Notes: generated from the sequence alone by a model not told the origin. DNA of 46,037 nucleotides from an uncultured Eubacteriales bacterium (GCA_900549955.1 URQH01000013.1:1-46037); one strand, 5' to 3'. Positions 17,635-26,720 are shown, counted from the first letter of the stretch. Program-made: numbers and translations.

Positions 17635-19165
17635 GGGCACTTTCACCTCCGAGACGGGTCATCATCATGCCGACGTTGCGCTTATCCGCGCCGCGCCCGG
17701 GGACGATGCCGCTGACCCTGCCGCTGCACAGCACGAGGATGCGGTCGGCCAGTTCCAGCAGCACGTCGAGATCTTCGCCGACAAAGATGACGGCCACGCC
17801 CTTCTGCTTTTGCCGGTTCACGAGGTCGTAAATCGTGTAGGACGAGTTGATGTCCAGCCCGCGCACCGCGTACGCCGTGAGCAGCACCGACGGCGCGGAC
17901 GAGATCTCGCGCCCGACGAGCACCTTCTGCACGTTGCCGCCGGAGAGGCGCCGCACCGGCGTGAAGATGCCCGGCGTCACCACGTCCAGCTCCTCCACGA
18001 CGCGCTTGGCCAGCGCGCGCGGGCTCTTGCGGTCGGTAAACATGCTCCTGCCGTTGCGGAACGAACGCAGCATCATGTTGTCCGCCAAATCCATGCTGCC
18101 GGCGAGCCCCATGCCCAGCCGGTCCTCCGGCACGAACGAGAGCAGCACGCCCTTTTGCTGGATGGCCAACGGGTCGCACCCGAGCAGCTCGCTCTCCGCG
18201 CCGTCGTCCGCGACGTAGCGGATGCTGCCCTTTTCCGCCGCCTGCAGGCCGGCGATGGCCTCCAGCAGCTCCTTCTGCCCGCTGCCGGAGATGCCCGCGA
18301 TGCCGAGGATCTCGCCGCTGTTGGCCGTGAACGACACGTCCTCGAGCTTGAGCACCCCGTCGGCGCTGCGCACCGTCAGCCCTTCCACGCGCAGGCGCGG
18401 CTTCGGGTCGACCGGGTCCGGCCGGTCGATATTCAGCGTGACCTGGCGGCCGACCATCATGTTCGTCATCTCCTGCGCGTTCGTCTCGCGCGTGACGAGG
18501 TCGCCCACAAACTTGCCATGCCGCAGCACGACCACCCGGTCGGACAGCTCCTCCACCTCGTTGAGCTTGTGCGTGATGAGCACGATGGCCTTGCCCGCGT
18601 CGCGCATGTTGCGCAGCACGGCAAAGAGCTTTTCCGTCTCCTGCAGCGTGAGCACGGCCGTCGGCTCGTCGAGAATCAGGATATCCGCCCCGCGGTAGAG
18701 CACCTTGACGATCTCGACCGTCTGCTTTTGCGACACGGACATGTTGTAGATCTTCTGGTTCGGGTCCACCTCGAAGCCATAGGCGTCGCAGATCTCCTTG
18801 ACGCGCGCGGCAACGGCCTTCAGGTCCAGGCGCTGCTTGCCCGGCAGGCCGAGGATGATGTTCTCCGCCGCAGTCAGCACGTCCACGAGCTTGAAGTGCT
18901 GGTGGATCATGCCGATGCCGAGGTCGAACGCGTCCTTCGGGCTTCCGATGGACACCTTGCGCCCGTCCACCTCGATTTCGCCCTCATCCGGGAAATAGAT
19001 GCCCGAGAGCATGTTCATGAGCGTGGTCTTGCCGCTGCCGTTCTCCCCAAGCAGCGACAGGATCTCGCCGCGGTAGATGTCGAGGTCTACGCTGTCGTTC
19101 GCCGTAACGCGGCCAAAGGTCTTGGTGATGTTGCGCATGCGCACCGCTGGGATCTTCGTTTCCAA
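17627..19165 (-). CDS. nupO: Nucleoside ABC transporter ATPase (two NBDs, NupO-like)
   Basis: A 512-aa protein with two ABC domains in tandem. The first has Walker A GENGSGKT at residues 40-47, Q-loop MIHQHF, signature SVSQKQ at about 143-148 and Walker B LILDEP. The second has a degenerate Walker A (GISGSGQK), a signature LSGGNVQK and a Walker B without the Asp-Glu pair (LLTAYAVRGLD), as in sugar- and nucleoside-type tandem ATPases where only one site is fully active. TTG 19165 is the start because GAGGAGGG lies 6 nt upstream. It follows bmpA after 147 bp with stable hairpins. Confidence 0.93.
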   Translation of the reverse strand: METKIPAVRMRNITKTFGRVTANDSVDLDIYRGEILSLLGENGSGKTTLMNMLSGIYFPDEGEIEVDGRKVSIGSPKDAFDLGIGMIHQHFKLVDVLTAAENIILGLPGKQRLDLKAVAARVKEICDAYGFEVDPNQKIYNMSVSQKQTVEIVKVLYRGADILILDEPTAVLTLQETEKLFAVLRNMRDAGKAIVLITHKLNEVEELSDRVVVLRHGKFVGDLVTRETNAQEMTNMMVGRQVTLNIDRPDPVDPKPRLRVEGLTVRSADGVLKLEDVSFTANSGEILGIAGISGSGQKELLEAIAGLQAAEKGSIRYVADDGAESELLGCDPLAIQQKGVLLSFVPEDRLGMGLAGSMDLADNMMLRSFRNGRSMFTDRKSPRALAKRVVEELDVVTPGIFTPVRRLSGGNVQKVLVGREISSAPSVLLTAYAVRGLDINSSYTIYDLVNRQKQKGVAVIFVGEDLDVLLELADRILVLCSGRVSGIVPGRGADKRNVGMMMTRLGGESAHE

Positions 19166-19193
19166 TGACTTCCCTCCTCTATCCAGGGGTTCG

Positions 19194-19300
19194 GCAAGGG
19201 CTCCGCCGAACGGGGCGGCGCAGGGATGCGAGCCGCTGCGCCGCCCCCTCCGGCGGAAGCAGGAATGGGGGGAAGCCCCGTCCATGAGGGCGGGGCTTCC
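19194..19300 (-). other. Hairpin cluster between bmpA and nupO
   Basis: Three inverted repeats lie between the lipoprotein gene and the ATPase gene: a small 6-bp stem near 19194-19210, a 12-bp stem (19212-19223 with 19236-19247) and a 10-bp stem (19271-19280 with 19291-19300). None has a U-tract. Such structures commonly protect the upstream binding-protein message and lower expression of the transporter genes. Confidence 0.6.
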
Positions 19301-19312
19301 GCTTGACGTTGA

Positions 19313-20590
19313 TTAGAAGGCTTCGTCGAGCAGCGTGATGCCGTCGATGCGCAGATCGAAGTACGGCGCGCTGCGGTACTCGGACTCGTGGAAGTAACCG
19401 TCGCTGATGACCTCGGTGTCCGGGGTGTAGGCGTCGTCCGTATCCACGTCAGCCATGTAGCTGGTCAGCGTCTTGCCGTCCACGGTGAACGTGGAGGTGT
19501 CGAACACGTGGAGTTCGCCGGCAACGATCTTGGCCTGCGCCTCGGCAATCGCCTCCGCGGTGCCCTCGGCCGCCACGGCCTCGTTGACCTCGGTCAGCAC
19601 GACCGAACCCTCTTCAATGCCGCCGCACCAGTCGGCCGGGATCGCTTCGCCGTTCATGACCGACTCGATGGCCAGCTTGTAGTACGGCGTCCAGTCGATG
19701 CGGGAGGAGATGATGAACGTGTTCGGGCAGGCGTCGATCGTGCTGCCGTTGTAGGACACGTTCGGCACGCCGGCCTCTTCGCAGGCCGTCGGCGCGCCCA
19801 TGGAGTCGGCGTGCTGGCTGATGAGCTTGCAGCCGTTGTTGATGAGCAGCGTGGCGCCTTCCTTCTCGGCCGTCTCATCGTACCAGGAGCTGGTGAAGGT
19901 GACCTCCATCGTGACCGTCGGGCACACGGAGCGGGCGCCGAGGAAGAAGGAGGTGTAGCCGGAGATGACCTCCGCATAGGTGTACGCGCCGACGTAGCCG
20001 ATCTTGGCTTCCTCAGCGGTGAACTCGCCCGCCTCGATCATCTCGTTGAGCTTCATGCCGGCCGCGATGCCGGCCAGGTAGCGGCCCTGATAGATGTCAG
20101 CAAACGCGTTGTGGTAGTTGTCCAGGCCCTCGGTGTGGGCGCGCGTGCCGGTCGAGTGGCAGAACTGCACCTCCGGGAACTCCTGCGCCGCCTGGAGCAT
20201 GTACGGCTCATGGCCGAAGCTGTCGGCAAAGATGATGTCGCAGCCCTCGTCCACGAGCTCCGCCGCCGCATCGTAGCACTCCTGTCCCTCGGGGACGTTG
20301 ACGCGCAGGATGTACTGATCCTCCGTCAGGCCCAGCTCGGAGCAGGCCTGATTGGCAGCGTTGATGAAGTTGAGGTCATAGGTGGAGTTTTCGTCGTGCA
20401 GGAAGATGAATCCTACTTTGATGGGATCGGCTTCGGCGCCGTCATCCGGCGTGTCCGTGCCTTCGTTGTCCGCTACCGGCGCCGCCGTGTCGTTGGCATC
20501 CGCATCGTCGCCGGACGGCGTGCCGGTCGTGCATGCCACGAGCCCGAACACGAGGGTCAGACAAAGCAACAGAGCAAGCAGTTTCTTCAT
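19313..20590 (-). CDS. bmpA: BMP-family nucleoside-binding lipoprotein
   Basis: Substrate-binding component of the ABC importer, 425 aa. A lipoprotein signal peptide ends with lipobox LVAC (Cys20), followed by an acidic, disordered Asp/Thr/Pro spacer of about 35 residues and the BMP/PnrA-like domain from IKVGFIFLHDENSTYDLNF. ATG 20590 has GGAGG 7 nt upstream. PnrA-like domains bind purine nucleosides, but the specificity cannot be read from the sequence here. It is first in the operon and is preceded by a long structured leader. Confidence 0.93.
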   Translation of the reverse strand: MKKLLALLLCLTLVFGLVACTTGTPSGDDADANDTAAPVADNEGTDTPDDGAEADPIKVGFIFLHDENSTYDLNFINAANQACSELGLTEDQYILRVNVPEGQECYDAAAELVDEGCDIIFADSFGHEPYMLQAAQEFPEVQFCHSTGTRAHTEGLDNYHNAFADIYQGRYLAGIAAGMKLNEMIEAGEFTAEEAKIGYVGAYTYAEVISGYTSFFLGARSVCPTVTMEVTFTSSWYDETAEKEGATLLINNGCKLISQHADSMGAPTACEEAGVPNVSYNGSTIDACPNTFIISSRIDWTPYYKLAIESVMNGEAIPADWCGGIEEGSVVLTEVNEAVAAEGTAEAIAEAQAKIVAGELHVFDTSTFTVDGKTLTSYMADVDTDDAYTPDTEVISDGYFHESEYRSAPYFDLRIDGITLLDEAF

Positions 20591-20609
20591 TTTTAACCTC
20601 CTTATGATT

Positions 20610-20643
20610 GTTGCATATTCTACATCCTTGCGGATGCGGCAAC
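20610..20643 (-). other. Hairpin directly upstream of the bmpA ribosome site
   Basis: On the minus strand GUUGC pairs with GCAAC and encloses a CAUCC-GCAA-GGAUG hairpin with a GNRA tetraloop. It ends about 10 nt before the GGAGG, so it could influence ribosome access as an expression platform for the leader upstream. Confidence 0.45.
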
Positions 20644-20691
20644 CGGAAAAGACGGGGAACCACAAAAGCCAAGGTCAGGCGAATCCCTTCT

Positions 20692-20804
20692 GCGGGCCGT
20701 CTACGCGGCACTTCCAACCGCGTAACGCACCTTTCATGTCCCGGCGGCACTTCCCACCGCCCCGGGGCGTCTCTCCCCGGCGAACACCGTCACGGCTTGC
20801 CCGC
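20692..20804 (-). ncRNA. Candidate structured leader RNA (possible riboswitch) upstream of bmpA
   Basis: On the minus strand a closing helix (GCGG + GCCGU, 20804-20792, pairing with ACGGC + CCGC, 20700-20692) with a GCAA bulge encloses three hairpins. The first is CCGGGG/CCCCGG (20780-20762). The second (20761-20743) has loop UGGGAAGUG and the third (20724-20702) has loop UUGGAAGUG; these 9-nt loops are nearly identical although the stems differ. The element lies about 100 nt before the bmpA start. I do not recognise any known riboswitch class. It could equally be a protein-binding RNA. Confidence 0.4.
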
Positions 20805-20863
20805 CGCGCGCGGCACGTTTTTCATATCCTAAAAGACAGCGTCTGTATTCTGTTGTCCGTTTC

Positions 20864-20883
20864 CCGGCGCGCCCCCGCGCCGG
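20864..20883 (-). terminator. Hairpin after the threonine-synthase-like gene
   Basis: An 8-bp stem (CCGGCGCG/CGCGCCGG) with a four-base loop lies 10 bp past the stop. There is no adjacent U-tract, so termination is uncertain. Confidence 0.35.
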
Positions 20884-20892
20884 CCGGCACGC

Positions 20893-22131
20893 TCAGGCGA
20901 GGATGCCGCTCTCCTCCAGCGCGGCGAGATCGGGCTCGCACAGCCGCGGCTTGCCCGCCGCGCGCAGCGCGTTTTTCACGTCCTTGAGCCCGCTGCCCGT
21001 GCTGATGGCGGTCACGGTCTCGTCCGGCCGGATCAGCCCGTCGGCCACCGCCTGGATGACGCCCGCCGTCGCGGTCACGCCGGCAGGCTCTCCGAACACG
21101 CCCTCGGTGCGGCCCAGCACGCGCATCGCGTCCAGAATCCGCTCGTCCGAAACGGCGATCCACGCGCCGCCGCTCTCCCGCACCGCGCGCAGCGCCTTGA
21201 CGGGGTTGCGCGGCACGCCCACGGCGATCGAATCCGCCAGCGTGTTCTCCGCGGTGGGCCGGAGCGGCCGGTTCTCCCGCGCCGCGTCGACAAACGGGCA
21301 GCAGCCGGTGGACTGCACGCCCAGGATCTTCGGGATCCGCTCGATCAGCCCCAGGCGGTACAGGTCATAAAACCCGTTGTACACGCCGCCGATCGTGCAG
21401 CCGTCGCCCACGGAACAGGCGACCCAGTCCGTCACGTTCCAGCCGAGCTGCTCGGCAATCTCCAGCGCGACGGTCTTCTTGCCCTCGGTCATGACCGGGT
21501 TGATGCCCGCGTTGCGGTTGTACCAGCCGTATTTCTCGATGGCCGCCTTGGACAGGTCGAACGTGGCCTTGTAGTCCCCGTGGACGGAGACCACCCGCGC
21601 GCCGAAGATCATCAGCTGCGCGACCTTGCCCTCCGGCGCACGCTCCGGGACGAAAATGACCGCCTTGAGCCCCATGCGCGCGGCGCTGCCGGCGCAGGAG
21701 GAGGCGGCGTTCCCCGTGGAGGAGCAGGCGATGGTATCGTATCCGAGCTCGATGGCCTTGGCCACCGCCACGCCCGACGCGCGATCCTTGAGCGACGCCG
21801 TCGGGTTCAGCCCGTCGTCCTTGATGTAGAGCGCCTTCACGCCCAGCTCGCGCCCGAGCGAAAGCGACTCGTACAGCGGCGTCCAGCCGATGCGCAAAAA
21901 GCGCGACACGTCCACCGAGTCGGCAACGGGCATCAACGCGCGGTAGCGCCACATGCTGTTGTCACGGCAGGCGGCCAGGCTCTCGCGCGTGAGGTCGCGG
22001 GCGATTTCATCATAATCGTAGAGAATGTCCAGTATGCCCTTTTCCCCGCAATGCGGGCAGGTCATCCGTTCCGGCTCGAACGGAAATTCCCGGCCGCAGA
22101 TCGTGCAGCGATATCCGGCAACGCGTCGCAT
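20893..22131 (-). CDS. Threonine-synthase-like PLP enzyme with zinc ribbon
   Basis: Fold-type II PLP enzyme of 412 aa. An N-terminal zinc ribbon has Cys9, Cys12, Cys25 and Cys28 (CTIC, CPHC). The PLP lysine is Lys115 in NPTASLKDR, where classical threonine synthase has NPTGSFKDRG, and the phosphate-binding loop is SSTGNAASS. ATG 22131 has GGGAGG 8 nt upstream. No homoserine kinase or dehydrogenase is nearby; instead it is divergent from ssnA-ygfK-xdh and next to a nucleoside importer. It may therefore be a lyase or synthase in purine or amino-acid breakdown, for example acting on diaminopropionate or a phospho-amino acid, but this is inference. Confidence 0.75.
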   Translation of the reverse strand: MRRVAGYRCTICGREFPFEPERMTCPHCGEKGILDILYDYDEIARDLTRESLAACRDNSMWRYRALMPVADSVDVSRFLRIGWTPLYESLSLGRELGVKALYIKDDGLNPTASLKDRASGVAVAKAIELGYDTIACSSTGNAASSCAGSAARMGLKAVIFVPERAPEGKVAQLMIFGARVVSVHGDYKATFDLSKAAIEKYGWYNRNAGINPVMTEGKKTVALEIAEQLGWNVTDWVACSVGDGCTIGGVYNGFYDLYRLGLIERIPKILGVQSTGCCPFVDAARENRPLRPTAENTLADSIAVGVPRNPVKALRAVRESGGAWIAVSDERILDAMRVLGRTEGVFGEPAGVTATAGVIQAVADGLIRPDETVTAISTGSGLKDVKNALRAAGKPRLCEPDLAALEESGILA

Positions 22132-22223
22132 GGCGGCATCCTCCCAACCCAACACAAGAAAATGTGTCTCTATCATAGCAGTTTTTGGGGAAGTTGTACA
22201 GTAGGATTTTTGTGTTCAAAATA

Positions 22224-22241
22224 ATTTTTGTTTGCAAAAAT
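22224..22241. promoter_or_regulatory. AT-rich inverted repeat between the divergent purine-cluster genes
   Basis: ATTTTTG and CAAAAAT arms flank a 4-bp spacer in the 229-bp divergent region, inside a longer AT-rich tract (22207-22250) that stands out from the GC-rich surroundings. It lies about 28 bp upstream of the ssnA -35, a plausible operator. A weak TATGAT (22172-22177, minus) may be the -10 of the PLP-enzyme gene. Confidence 0.4.
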
Positions 22242-22268
22242 AAATTTTAGGTTTTCGGCCGCTCTCTA

Positions 22269-22297
22269 TTGCGCGCGCACACGGCGCATAGTATAAT
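22269..22297 (+). promoter_or_regulatory. ssnA-ygfK-xdh promoter
   Basis: TTGCGC (22269-22274) and consensus TATAAT (22292-22297) are 17 bp apart, 63 bp before the ssnA start. Confidence 0.7.
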
Positions 22298-22360
22298 GAA
22301 CTGACACACAAAGATACTGCATTTCTCTCGTGTAACAATCTGAAAGGGGATCGTATTTTC

Positions 22361-23686
22361 ATGCTTTGGATCGGTAACGGCAGGCTTATCACACGCGACA
22401 ACGGCACATTCCTCGAACACGGCGCGGTCGTCATCGACGGCGAGCGGATCGTCGCGGTGGGCGACAGCGAGACGCTGCGGCAAACATATCCGGACGCCGA
22501 GCAGATCGACGCCAAGGGCGGCGTCATCATGCCGGGCCTGATCAACATGCACAACCACATCTACAGCGCGTTTGCGCGCGGCCTCTCGATCAACGGTTAC
22601 AACCCGAAGGACTTCAACGACATCCTGGAGGGGCAGTGGTGGAAGATCGACCGCCACCTCACGCATGAAAACAACCGCCTCTCCGCGCTCGCGGTCTATG
22701 CCGACTGCATCAAAAACGGCGTGACGACCGTGTTCGACCACCACGCGAGCTTTTTCGACGTGCCCGGCAGCCTCGACGACATCGCGTCCGCGGCGACCGC
22801 GCTCGGCGTGCGCGCAAGCCTCTGCTACGAAGTGTCCGACCGCGACGGCGCGAAAAAGGCCGAGGAATCCGTGCTCGAAAACGAGCGGTTCATCCTGCGC
22901 ACCCAGGCGGAGGGCTCCGACATGCTGCAGGGCATGATGGGCCTGCACGCCTCGTTCACCGTATCGGACGAGACGCTGCGCCTGTGCGAGCGGCACCGCC
23001 ACGGCGCGGGCTATCACGTCCACTGCGCCGAGGGGCCGGCCGACCTGGCGCACTGCCTCAAGACCTACGGCAAGCGCATCATCGAGCGGTTTTACGACGC
23101 CGGCGTGCTGGGCGACCACACGCTCGCCATCCACTGCGTCCACATCAACCGCGCCGAGATGCAGCTGCTCAGCGACACCGGCTCCATGGTCGTGCACAAC
23201 CCGGAATCGAACATGGGCAACGCCGTCGGCTGCGGCCCGGTGCTGCACATGCTCCGTGAGGGCGTGACGGTGGGCCTCGGCACCGACGGCTACACCAACG
23301 ACATGCTCGAGAGCTACAAGGTCGGCAACATCATCCACAAGCACCACCTGTGCGACCCGACCGTGGCCTGGGGCGAGATCCCGGCCATGCTGTTTGACAA
23401 CAACGCGGCGATGGCCGGCCGGTTCCTCAAGGCGCCCGTCGGCGTGCTCAAGCCCGGCGCCTATGCCGACGTGATCGTGACCGACTACGACCCGCTCACG
23501 CCGATGGACGGTTCGAACGTCAACGGGCACATCCTCTTCGGCATGCAGGGCCGCTCCGTCACGCACACGGTGTGCAACGGCAAGGTGCTCATGCGCGACC
23601 GCGTGCTCACCGGCATAGACGAACAGGCGCTCATGGCCGAATGCCGCGAGAGCGCGCGGCGGCTCTGGACGTCCATCAACGGCTGA
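22361..23686 (+). CDS. ssnA: SsnA-type amidohydrolase/aminohydrolase
   Basis: Metal-dependent hydrolase of the cytosine/guanine deaminase-like superfamily, 441 aa, the usual SsnA length. The first metal-binding pair is His64 and His66 (NMHNH), followed by YHVHCAEG, AIHCVH and the catalytic GLGTDGYTND aspartate. It begins an operon with ygfK 26 bp downstream. In E. coli ssnA sits beside ygfK and xdhD in the anaerobic purine/uric acid locus, and the same association here supports a role in purine breakdown. The precise substrate is not shown by the sequence. AAAGGGGA precedes ATG 22361. Confidence 0.88.
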   Translation: MLWIGNGRLITRDNGTFLEHGAVVIDGERIVAVGDSETLRQTYPDAEQIDAKGGVIMPGLINMHNHIYSAFARGLSINGYNPKDFNDILEGQWWKIDRHLTHENNRLSALAVYADCIKNGVTTVFDHHASFFDVPGSLDDIASAATALGVRASLCYEVSDRDGAKKAEESVLENERFILRTQAEGSDMLQGMMGLHASFTVSDETLRLCERHRHGAGYHVHCAEGPADLAHCLKTYGKRIIERFYDAGVLGDHTLAIHCVHINRAEMQLLSDTGSMVVHNPESNMGNAVGCGPVLHMLREGVTVGLGTDGYTNDMLESYKVGNIIHKHHLCDPTVAWGEIPAMLFDNNAAMAGRFLKAPVGVLKPGAYADVIVTDYDPLTPMDGSNVNGHILFGMQGRSVTHTVCNGKVLMRDRVLTGIDEQALMAECRESARRLWTSING

Positions 23687-23712
23687 ACCCCAAGGAAGGA
23701 GGAGACGACTGT

Positions 23713-26697
23713 ATGACCGACCTCATGACCCCCATCCCCTTTGCCCAGCTCATGCGCTGGATCCTCGCCGAGCGGCAGGCCGGCAGCGTGTTTGGCCTGC
23801 ACCGGGCGTTTCAGCCCGCGCCCGGCAAGCTCCTGTCCCTGTTTGGCGAGCGGCTCGAGGCGCCCTTTGGCCCCGCCGCCGGCCCGCACACGCAGCTGGC
23901 GCAGAACCTGATCGCCGCCTATTACGCCGGCAGCCGCTTCTTCGAGCTCAAGACCGTGCAGATCATGGACGGCGAGGAGCTCTCCCGCTGCGTGCCAAAG
24001 CCCTGCATCGCCGCCGAGGACGAGTGCTACAACTGCGAGTGGTCCACCGAGCTGACCGTGCCCCAGGCGTTTGACGAATACGTCAAGGCCTGGTACGCGC
24101 TCAAGCTCCTCACCCGCGCGTTCGGCTGGGGCGACCCGGACGGCTTCATCTTCAACATGAGCGTCGGCTACGACTATGCCGGCATCACGAGCGAGAAGAT
24201 CGACCGCTTTATCGAGGGGCTCAAGGACGCGTCCCACACCGCGATCTTTGCCGAGTGCCGCGCCTGGGCCGAAGCGCACCTTGCCGAGCTACCCGGCGTG
24301 GACGCCGCCTACCTCGACGCCATCAGCCCGCGCATCTGCACCTCGATCACGCTGTCCACGCTCCACGGCTGCCCGCCGCAGGAGATCGAACGCATCGCGG
24401 CCTACCTGATCGAGACGAAGCACCTGCACACGTTCGTCAAGTGCAACCCGACCCTGCTGGGCTATGACTTTGCGCGCCGCACGCTGGACGGGCTGGGCTT
24501 TGACTACATCGCCTTCGACGACCACCACTTCAACGAGGACCTGCAATACCGCGACGCGGTGCCCATGTTCAAGCGCCTGCTGACGCTCGCCGGGGAACAC
24601 GGCCTCTCGTTCGGCCTGAAGCTCTCCAACACCTTCCCGGTCGACGTGCGCCGGGGCGAGCTGCCGAGCGAGGAGATGTACATGAGCGGGCGCGCGCTCT
24701 ATCCGCTGACCATCGAGATGGCGCACCGCCTGAGCCGCGAGTTCGACGGCAAGCTGCGCCTGTCCTTCTCCGGCGGCATCGACCACTTCAACATCGAGCC
24801 GCTGTTCGACGCGGGCGTGTGGCCCATCACGATGGCGACCACGCTGCTCAAGCCCGGCGGCTACCAGCGCTTCACGCAGCTGGCCGAACAGCTGCAAAAG
24901 CACGACTATGCGCCGTTTGACGGCGTATCCGTCGGCAAGGTCGCGTACCTGTCCGACCTGGCCCGCCGCGACGCGCGCCAGCACAAGGCGATCAAGCCGG
25001 CGCCCCGGCGCAAGCTGGACGGCAAGGTGCCGCTGCTCGACTGCTTCACCGCCCCCTGCGCGCACGGCTGCCCCATCCACCAGGACATCCCCGAATACGT
25101 GGAGCTGGTGGGCAAGGGCGCATACGCCGACGCATTGAAACTCATACTGGAAAAGAACCCGCTGCCGTTCATCACCGGCCGCATCTGCAGCCACCGCTGC
25201 ATGGACAAGTGCACGCGCAACTTCTATGAAGAGAGCGTCCACATCCGCGACGCCAAGCTCGCCGCCGCGCGCAACGGGTTTGACGCCGTGATCGGCACGC
25301 TCAAGCCGGGCGCGCGCCTTGCGGACGTGCGCGTGGCCGTCGTCGGCGGCGGCCCGGCCGGCATGGCCGTCTCCTTCTTCCTCGGCCGCGCGGGCGCGGC
25401 GGTGACGCTGTTTGAACAGCGCGAGCAGCTCGGCGGTATCGTCCGCTACGTGATCCCGCCGTTCCGCATCGGGGAGCTGGGCATCGACCGCGACGTGCAG
25501 ATCATGCAGTCCATGGGCGTGGACGTCCGCACCGGCACGAAGGCGCCGGACGCAGCGGCGCTGCGCGCGGCGGGCTATACGCACATCGTCTACGCCATCG
25601 GCGCGTGGAAGCCCGGCGGCGTCTCGCTCGAGGCGGGCGAGGCGATGAACGTGCTGCGCTTCCTTGCAGACTACAAGGCCGGCACGCTGCCCCCGCTCGG
25701 GGAGGACGTGATCGTCATCGGCGGCGGCAACACCGCCATGGACGCGGCGCGCACCGCGCGGCGCGTGCCGGGCGTGAAGCACGCGCGGCTGGTCTACCGC
25801 CGCACGCGCCGCTACATGCCGGCCGACGAGGAGGAGCTGCAGTTCGCGCTCGACGACGGCGTGGAATTCTGCGAACTGCTTGCGCCGCGCGCGCTGCGGG
25901 ACGGCAAGCTGCTCTGCGACGTGATGCGCCTCGGCGATCCGGACGCCTCCGGCCGTCGCTCCCCCGTCCCGACGGGCGAGACGGCGGAACTGCCGTGCTC
26001 CACGCTCATCGCCGCGACGGGCGAACGCGTGGACGGCGAGGCGCTCGCCGCGAACGGCATTGCGCTGAACGAGCGCGGCCGCGCGGCAGTCGACGGCCTG
26101 TTGCAGACGAACCTCGACGGCGTATACGTCATCGGCGACGCGAACCGCGGCCCGGCCACGGTGGTCGAGGCCATCGCGGACGCGCGCACCGTGGCGGACG
26201 CGATCGTCGGCGAGCACCGCTATGCCGTGCCGGAAAACGCGGCCGTGAGCGAGGAGAGCTGCATCGCCAAGCAGGGCGTGCTCCAGGTGTACGACTGCGC
26301 CACGCACGAGGCGGGCCGCTGCCTGCACTGCTCCACCATATGCGAGTGCTGCGTACAGGTCTGCCCGAACCGCGCCAACATCGCCATCCGTGTCAAGGGC
26401 CAGCCCATGCCGCAGATCCTGCACGTGGACCGCATGTGCAACGAGTGCGGCAACTGCGCCGTGTTCTGTCCCTATGACAGCCGCCCCTACAAGGAAAAGC
26501 TGACGCTGTTCTCCGACCGCGCCGCCTTTGAAGAGAGCGACAACCCCGGCTTCCTGCCGCTCGGCGGCAAAAAGCTGCTGCTGCGCACCGACGGCGCGGC
26601 GCAGGAGATCGACCTCGACGCGCCGCCCGCCGCGCTGGACCAGGCGCTCGAGCGCTTCCTTCTCGCGGTGCTGACCGATTACAACTACCTGATCTGA
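23713..26697 (+). CDS. ygfK: YgfK-type flavin/iron-sulfur oxidoreductase (putative selenate reductase subunit)
   Basis: A 994-aa multidomain redox protein. Residues 1-430 form a dihydroorotate-dehydrogenase-like barrel. A GltD-like part follows: cysteine-rich motif CAHGCPIH at about 450, CSHRCMDKC at about 495, FAD loop VVGGGPAG at about 541 and NAD(P)H loop IGGGNTAMD at about 668. The C-terminus has cysteine clusters CLHCSTICECCVQVCP (about 870) and CNECGNCAVFCP (about 909) for iron-sulfur clusters. It probably passes electrons between NAD(P)H or ferredoxin and the molybdenum hydroxylase encoded next. ATG 23713 follows AAGGAGGAG. The selenate reductase name comes from family annotation and need not be its role here. 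Confidence 0.88.
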   Translation: MTDLMTPIPFAQLMRWILAERQAGSVFGLHRAFQPAPGKLLSLFGERLEAPFGPAAGPHTQLAQNLIAAYYAGSRFFELKTVQIMDGEELSRCVPKPCIAAEDECYNCEWSTELTVPQAFDEYVKAWYALKLLTRAFGWGDPDGFIFNMSVGYDYAGITSEKIDRFIEGLKDASHTAIFAECRAWAEAHLAELPGVDAAYLDAISPRICTSITLSTLHGCPPQEIERIAAYLIETKHLHTFVKCNPTLLGYDFARRTLDGLGFDYIAFDDHHFNEDLQYRDAVPMFKRLLTLAGEHGLSFGLKLSNTFPVDVRRGELPSEEMYMSGRALYPLTIEMAHRLSREFDGKLRLSFSGGIDHFNIEPLFDAGVWPITMATTLLKPGGYQRFTQLAEQLQKHDYAPFDGVSVGKVAYLSDLARRDARQHKAIKPAPRRKLDGKVPLLDCFTAPCAHGCPIHQDIPEYVELVGKGAYADALKLILEKNPLPFITGRICSHRCMDKCTRNFYEESVHIRDAKLAAARNGFDAVIGTLKPGARLADVRVAVVGGGPAGMAVSFFLGRAGAAVTLFEQREQLGGIVRYVIPPFRIGELGIDRDVQIMQSMGVDVRTGTKAPDAAALRAAGYTHIVYAIGAWKPGGVSLEAGEAMNVLRFLADYKAGTLPPLGEDVIVIGGGNTAMDAARTARRVPGVKHARLVYRRTRRYMPADEEELQFALDDGVEFCELLAPRALRDGKLLCDVMRLGDPDASGRRSPVPTGETAELPCSTLIAATGERVDGEALAANGIALNERGRAAVDGLLQTNLDGVYVIGDANRGPATVVEAIADARTVADAIVGEHRYAVPENAAVSEESCIAKQGVLQVYDCATHEAGRCLHCSTICECCVQVCPNRANIAIRVKGQPMPQILHVDRMCNECGNCAVFCPYDSRPYKEKLTLFSDRAAFEESDNPGFLPLGGKKLLLRTDGAAQEIDLDAPPAALDQALERFLLAVLTDYNYLI

Positions 26698-26720
26698 CGG
26701 CCCCATCCGGCCACCGCTGC

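Noticed and set aside
20442..20750. Short minus-strand peptide gene in the bmpA leader
   Set aside because: It starts inside the hairpin region without a ribosome site and runs into bmpA in another frame; base pairing explains the sequence better.
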